A stretch of 7,458 bases of DNA from a bacterium (lineage in GTDB: Bacteria > Chloroflexota > Dormibacteria > Aeolococcales > Bog-877), in NCBI GenBank assembly GCA_021844355.1, contig JAKBTP010000219.1, forward strand, positions 1 to 7,458, written 5' to 3'. The notes under the pieces were generated by a model, which worked only from the letters and a program-made list of their open reading frames with translations, was not told the origin of the DNA and searched no databases. Below are positions 6,169-7,458 of this stretch, in pieces. Numbering within the stretch: position 1 is the first letter of the stretch; each line of letters opens with the position of its first letter. The translations under genes and the position numbers were made by a program.

Positions 6169-6611
6169 CCAGCGGTGGCCTGGACCCTGGAGTCTTCCGA
6201 GAGGAGCGCCGGCCGGCGCTCTGGCGGGGTGATCTTGAACCGTAGCAGGTAGGGCAGGTGCTGGGCCCGGTTGGTGCGGCGATAGAAGGCGTAGTCGCCA
6301 AGGAACCGCTCAGCGTAGGCGTCAAGTTCGGCCACGAGGTCCGACATCGCCTCATCCACCGTCTCCCCGAAGCCCAGCAGGCCAAATTGGGACAGACGGA
6401 CCGTGACCTCCCCATCGTCGACGATGACCTCTGGCGCGAAACGGTAACCCGCGAGAGCGGCCTCGGCCACCTCCCCGCCGATCAGGAGTGCGCGCTCACG
6501 GCCACCGTTCCGATCGATCACCTTGGGATGTTGGCGATGCACCACCTCGGTCATCACCTCCGAGAGGGACGCCTTGGCCCTGGTGAACTCGATCTCGGTA
6601 GTCAGTTCCAT
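6165..6611 (-). CDS. Hybrid Phd/YefM-HicB-like antitoxin
   Basis: 148 aa, first gene of the minus-strand operon and presumed antitoxin of the HicA-like toxin. Residues 5-48 (IEFTRAKASLSEVMTEVV, then PKVIDRNGGRERALLIGGE) follow the Phd/YefM pattern: short strand, helix with A/S-x-x-L-S-x-x-x, then a strand giving I-x-R-x-G-x-x-A-L-L-I. Residues 60-104 (EVIVDDGEVTVRLSQFGLLG, then GETVDEAMSDLVAELDAYAERF) look like the degenerate RNase-H-like HicB fold with its T-x-x-E-A-x-x-x-L helix, the part that neutralises HicA. The last 40 residues are unrecognised. The start is ATG 6611, because both domains follow it and an extended -10 lies 6 nt upstream; the frame is open to 6836, but that would cross the divergent promoter. 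It probably binds its own promoter, perhaps via the TGACCAG repeats at 6632-6647. Domain assignments are by eye. Confidence 0.7.
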   Translation of the reverse strand: MELTTEIEFTRAKASLSEVMTEVVHRQHPKVIDRNGGRERALLIGGEVAEAALAGYRFAPEVIVDDGEVTVRLSQFGLLGFGETVDEAMSDLVAELDAYAERFLGDYAFYRRTNRAQHLPYLLRFKITPPERRPALLSEDSRVQATAG

Positions 6612-6617
6612 TAGGCT

Positions 6618-6626
6618 AGAATAGCA
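6618..6626 (-). promoter_or_regulatory. Extended -10 promoter of the Phd/HicB-HicA operon (leaderless)
   Basis: On the minus strand TGC followed by TATTCT (the hexamer at 6618-6623) ends 6 nt before the antitoxin ATG. Transcription would begin at or next to the A of ATG, and no Shine-Dalgarno exists, so a leaderless mRNA is the natural reading. A partial -35 (TGGTCA) lies 17 bp upstream, inside the TGACCAG repeats. Confidence 0.55.
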
Positions 6627-6631
6627 CAGCT

Positions 6632-6647
6632 TGACCAGAGTGACCAG
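6632..6647. promoter_or_regulatory. Tandem TGACCAG repeat, candidate antitoxin operator
   Basis: TGACCAG at 6632-6638 and 6641-6647 are identical direct repeats with a 9-bp pitch. They cover the -35/spacer region of the minus-strand antitoxin promoter, where an autoregulating antitoxin would bind. Function is inferred from position only. Confidence 0.4.
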
Positions 6648-6797
6648 TTGTGCGCCCTTGGAGATGGAGGCCACGGTGCTCGCCTCGCTGCCACCCGCAG
6701 TCTGGGGCTGTGACGGGGCCTTCTGGGCCAAGAGGACGTCGGCGGGATAAATGACTCGCACCTCAAGTGTGATGGAGCGCACCATTAGTAGGACGGG

Positions 6798-6806
6798 TGG
6801 TACTCT
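6798..6806 (+). promoter_or_regulatory. Extended -10 promoter of the RHH-MazF operon (leaderless)
   Basis: TGG followed by TACTCT (hexamer 6801-6806) ends 7 nt before the ATG at 6814, with no Shine-Dalgarno between. Transcription would start at or beside the A of ATG. No good -35 is seen, which fits an extended -10 promoter. Confidence 0.5.
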
Positions 6807-6813
6807 AGACGGT

Positions 6814-7107
6814 ATGAGCACAGCGGAGAAGGTCACGGTCAGTCTGCCAGCCGAGCTGCTGGCTCGGATCGAGGATCGTCGTCACGGCCGCAAGACCAGC
6901 CGTTCCCAAGTGGTGTCGGAGTTACTTTGGCGCGGCTGGCGCCAAGCCGAGACCGAGGACCGCGAGCAACGGTACCGCACCTCCTACCAGGCGGAGCCCG
7001 ACACCAGGGAAGAGCAGGCGTGGGCCGACCAGGCGGCAGCCGATACGCTCGGTGAGGCGAGCTCTGTCTGGGCGCCCGACGACGCCAGCAACGATGCGTC
7101 GAGCTGA
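6814..7107 (+). CDS. Ribbon-helix-helix antitoxin of a MazEF-type module
   Basis: 97-aa presumed antitoxin. The N-terminus is a MetJ/Arc/CopG-type ribbon-helix-helix DNA-binding domain: strand KVTVSLP (6-12), helix AELLARIEDRRHG (13-25), turn KTSR, helix SQVVSELLWRGW (31-42). It should dimerise through the strands and bind its own promoter. The long acidic, Gln- and Ala-rich C-terminus (45-97) is probably unstructured until it wraps the toxin, as in mycobacterial MazE proteins. The start at ATG 6814 fits the domain and sits 7 nt behind an extended -10; the in-frame upstream extension from 6751 does not look like protein. The gene overlaps the downstream MazF-type gene by 14 nt, which couples their translation. 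Co-regulation with the divergent operon is possible because the two antitoxin starts are only 202 bp apart. Confidence 0.85.
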   Translation: MSTAEKVTVSLPAELLARIEDRRHGRKTSRSQVVSELLWRGWRQAETEDREQRYRTSYQAEPDTREEQAWADQAAADTLGEASSVWAPDDASNDASS

Positions 7108-7423
7108 GGTCTGGTGGGCCGAACGGCCACCTGGCCAACGCCATCCCGTACTCCTACTCTCGTGGGACGCGCACGGCGACTGGCGGGATCGTGTGACCGT
7201 GGCCGAGATCACCACCCACGTCCGGGGTCTCGACGCCGAGGTCTCCCTCACCGAGGCCGACGGAATGCCCCGGCCATGCGTGGTCAACCTGGACAACATC
7301 GCGACGATCCCACGCGGTATCCTCCGTTCTCGCCTAACTAGGCTCAGCCCATCGCGGATGACCGAAGTCAACCGTGCAACCCATTTGGCGCTCGGCCTCC
7401 CTCTCCCCTGCGGCATCGCATAG
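7094..7423 (+). CDS. MazF/PemK-family endoribonuclease toxin
   Basis: 109 aa, normal for MazF. Such toxins are ribosome-independent RNases that cut single-stranded mRNA or rRNA at short sequences and stop growth until neutralised. Family features seen: N-terminal RRAEVWWAE (2-10; usually G/A-E-V/I-W-W), RHPVLLLSWD (16-25), RVTVAEITTHVRG (33-45) with the conserved TT-x-x-R, DAEVSL (47-52), and MPRPCVVNLDNIATIP (58-73), the hallmark C-V-x-N-L-D. The C-terminal helix LSPSRMTEVNRATHLALGL is complete. ATG 7094 matches the usual family N-terminus and lies 14 nt inside the antitoxin gene; no ribosome site is seen, so translation depends on the upstream gene. No motif residue looks lost, so it is probably active. 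The cleavage sequence cannot be predicted. Confidence 0.9.
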   Translation: MRRAEVWWAERPPGQRHPVLLLSWDAHGDWRDRVTVAEITTHVRGLDAEVSLTEADGMPRPCVVNLDNIATIPRGILRSRLTRLSPSRMTEVNRATHLALGLPLPCGIA

Positions 7424-7458
7424 CCGTTGCGGGGCCATCCCTATAGAGTCCCTGACCG

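Noticed and set aside
6612..6836. 75-codon N-terminal extension of the hybrid antitoxin frame
   Set aside because: It would overlap the start and promoter of the divergent RHH gene and shows no domain; the Phd-like fold starts directly after ATG 6611.

Overview
The window is GC-rich, with strong G/C preference at third codon positions, ATGA and GTGA gene overlaps, and several genes with no Shine-Dalgarno whose -10 element sits right against the start codon (leaderless). Together with an actinobacterial-type TetR/ABC exporter operon and a MazF/ribbon-helix-helix pair, this suggests a high-GC actinobacterium. A GC-rich Chloroflexota-type genome cannot be excluded, and no marker gene settles it.

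Left part (20-4154) is intact. A GNAT acetyltransferase (20-586, minus) faces a three-gene operon on the plus strand: a TetR repressor (836-1519), an ABC ATPase (1549-2460) and a 12-helix ABC permease with two homologous halves (2457-4154). A perfect 29-bp palindrome (792-820) overlaps the probable tetR promoter and is the likely operator. The operon looks like a drug or natural-product exporter of the tetronasin-resistance type, under negative control by its own TetR.

Middle part (4155-5748) is mostly decayed. Directly behind the permease stop is a possible relic of an AbrB/MazE-type antitoxin. It runs into a broken VapC (PIN-domain) toxin with two in-frame stops and two of its active-site aspartates replaced. 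Next come a probable lipoprotein with BNR/Ycf48-like beta-propeller repeats, cut by a TGA where a Trp is expected, and about 390 bases with no recognisable gene. 4634-4753 also holds nothing I can name.

Right part (5749-7423) holds two apparently intact toxin-antitoxin modules transcribed away from each other from a shared 202-bp region. On the minus strand a 148-aa antitoxin, seemingly Phd/YefM-like at its N-terminus and HicB-like after it, overlaps by 4 nt a 139-aa HicA-like toxin with an extra C-terminal region. On the plus strand an RHH antitoxin overlaps by 14 nt a MazF-type endoribonuclease. Both antitoxin genes have an extended -10 element 6-7 nt from ATG, so both are probably leaderless. 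The Phd/HicB hybrid with its HicA-like partner is the most interesting system here.
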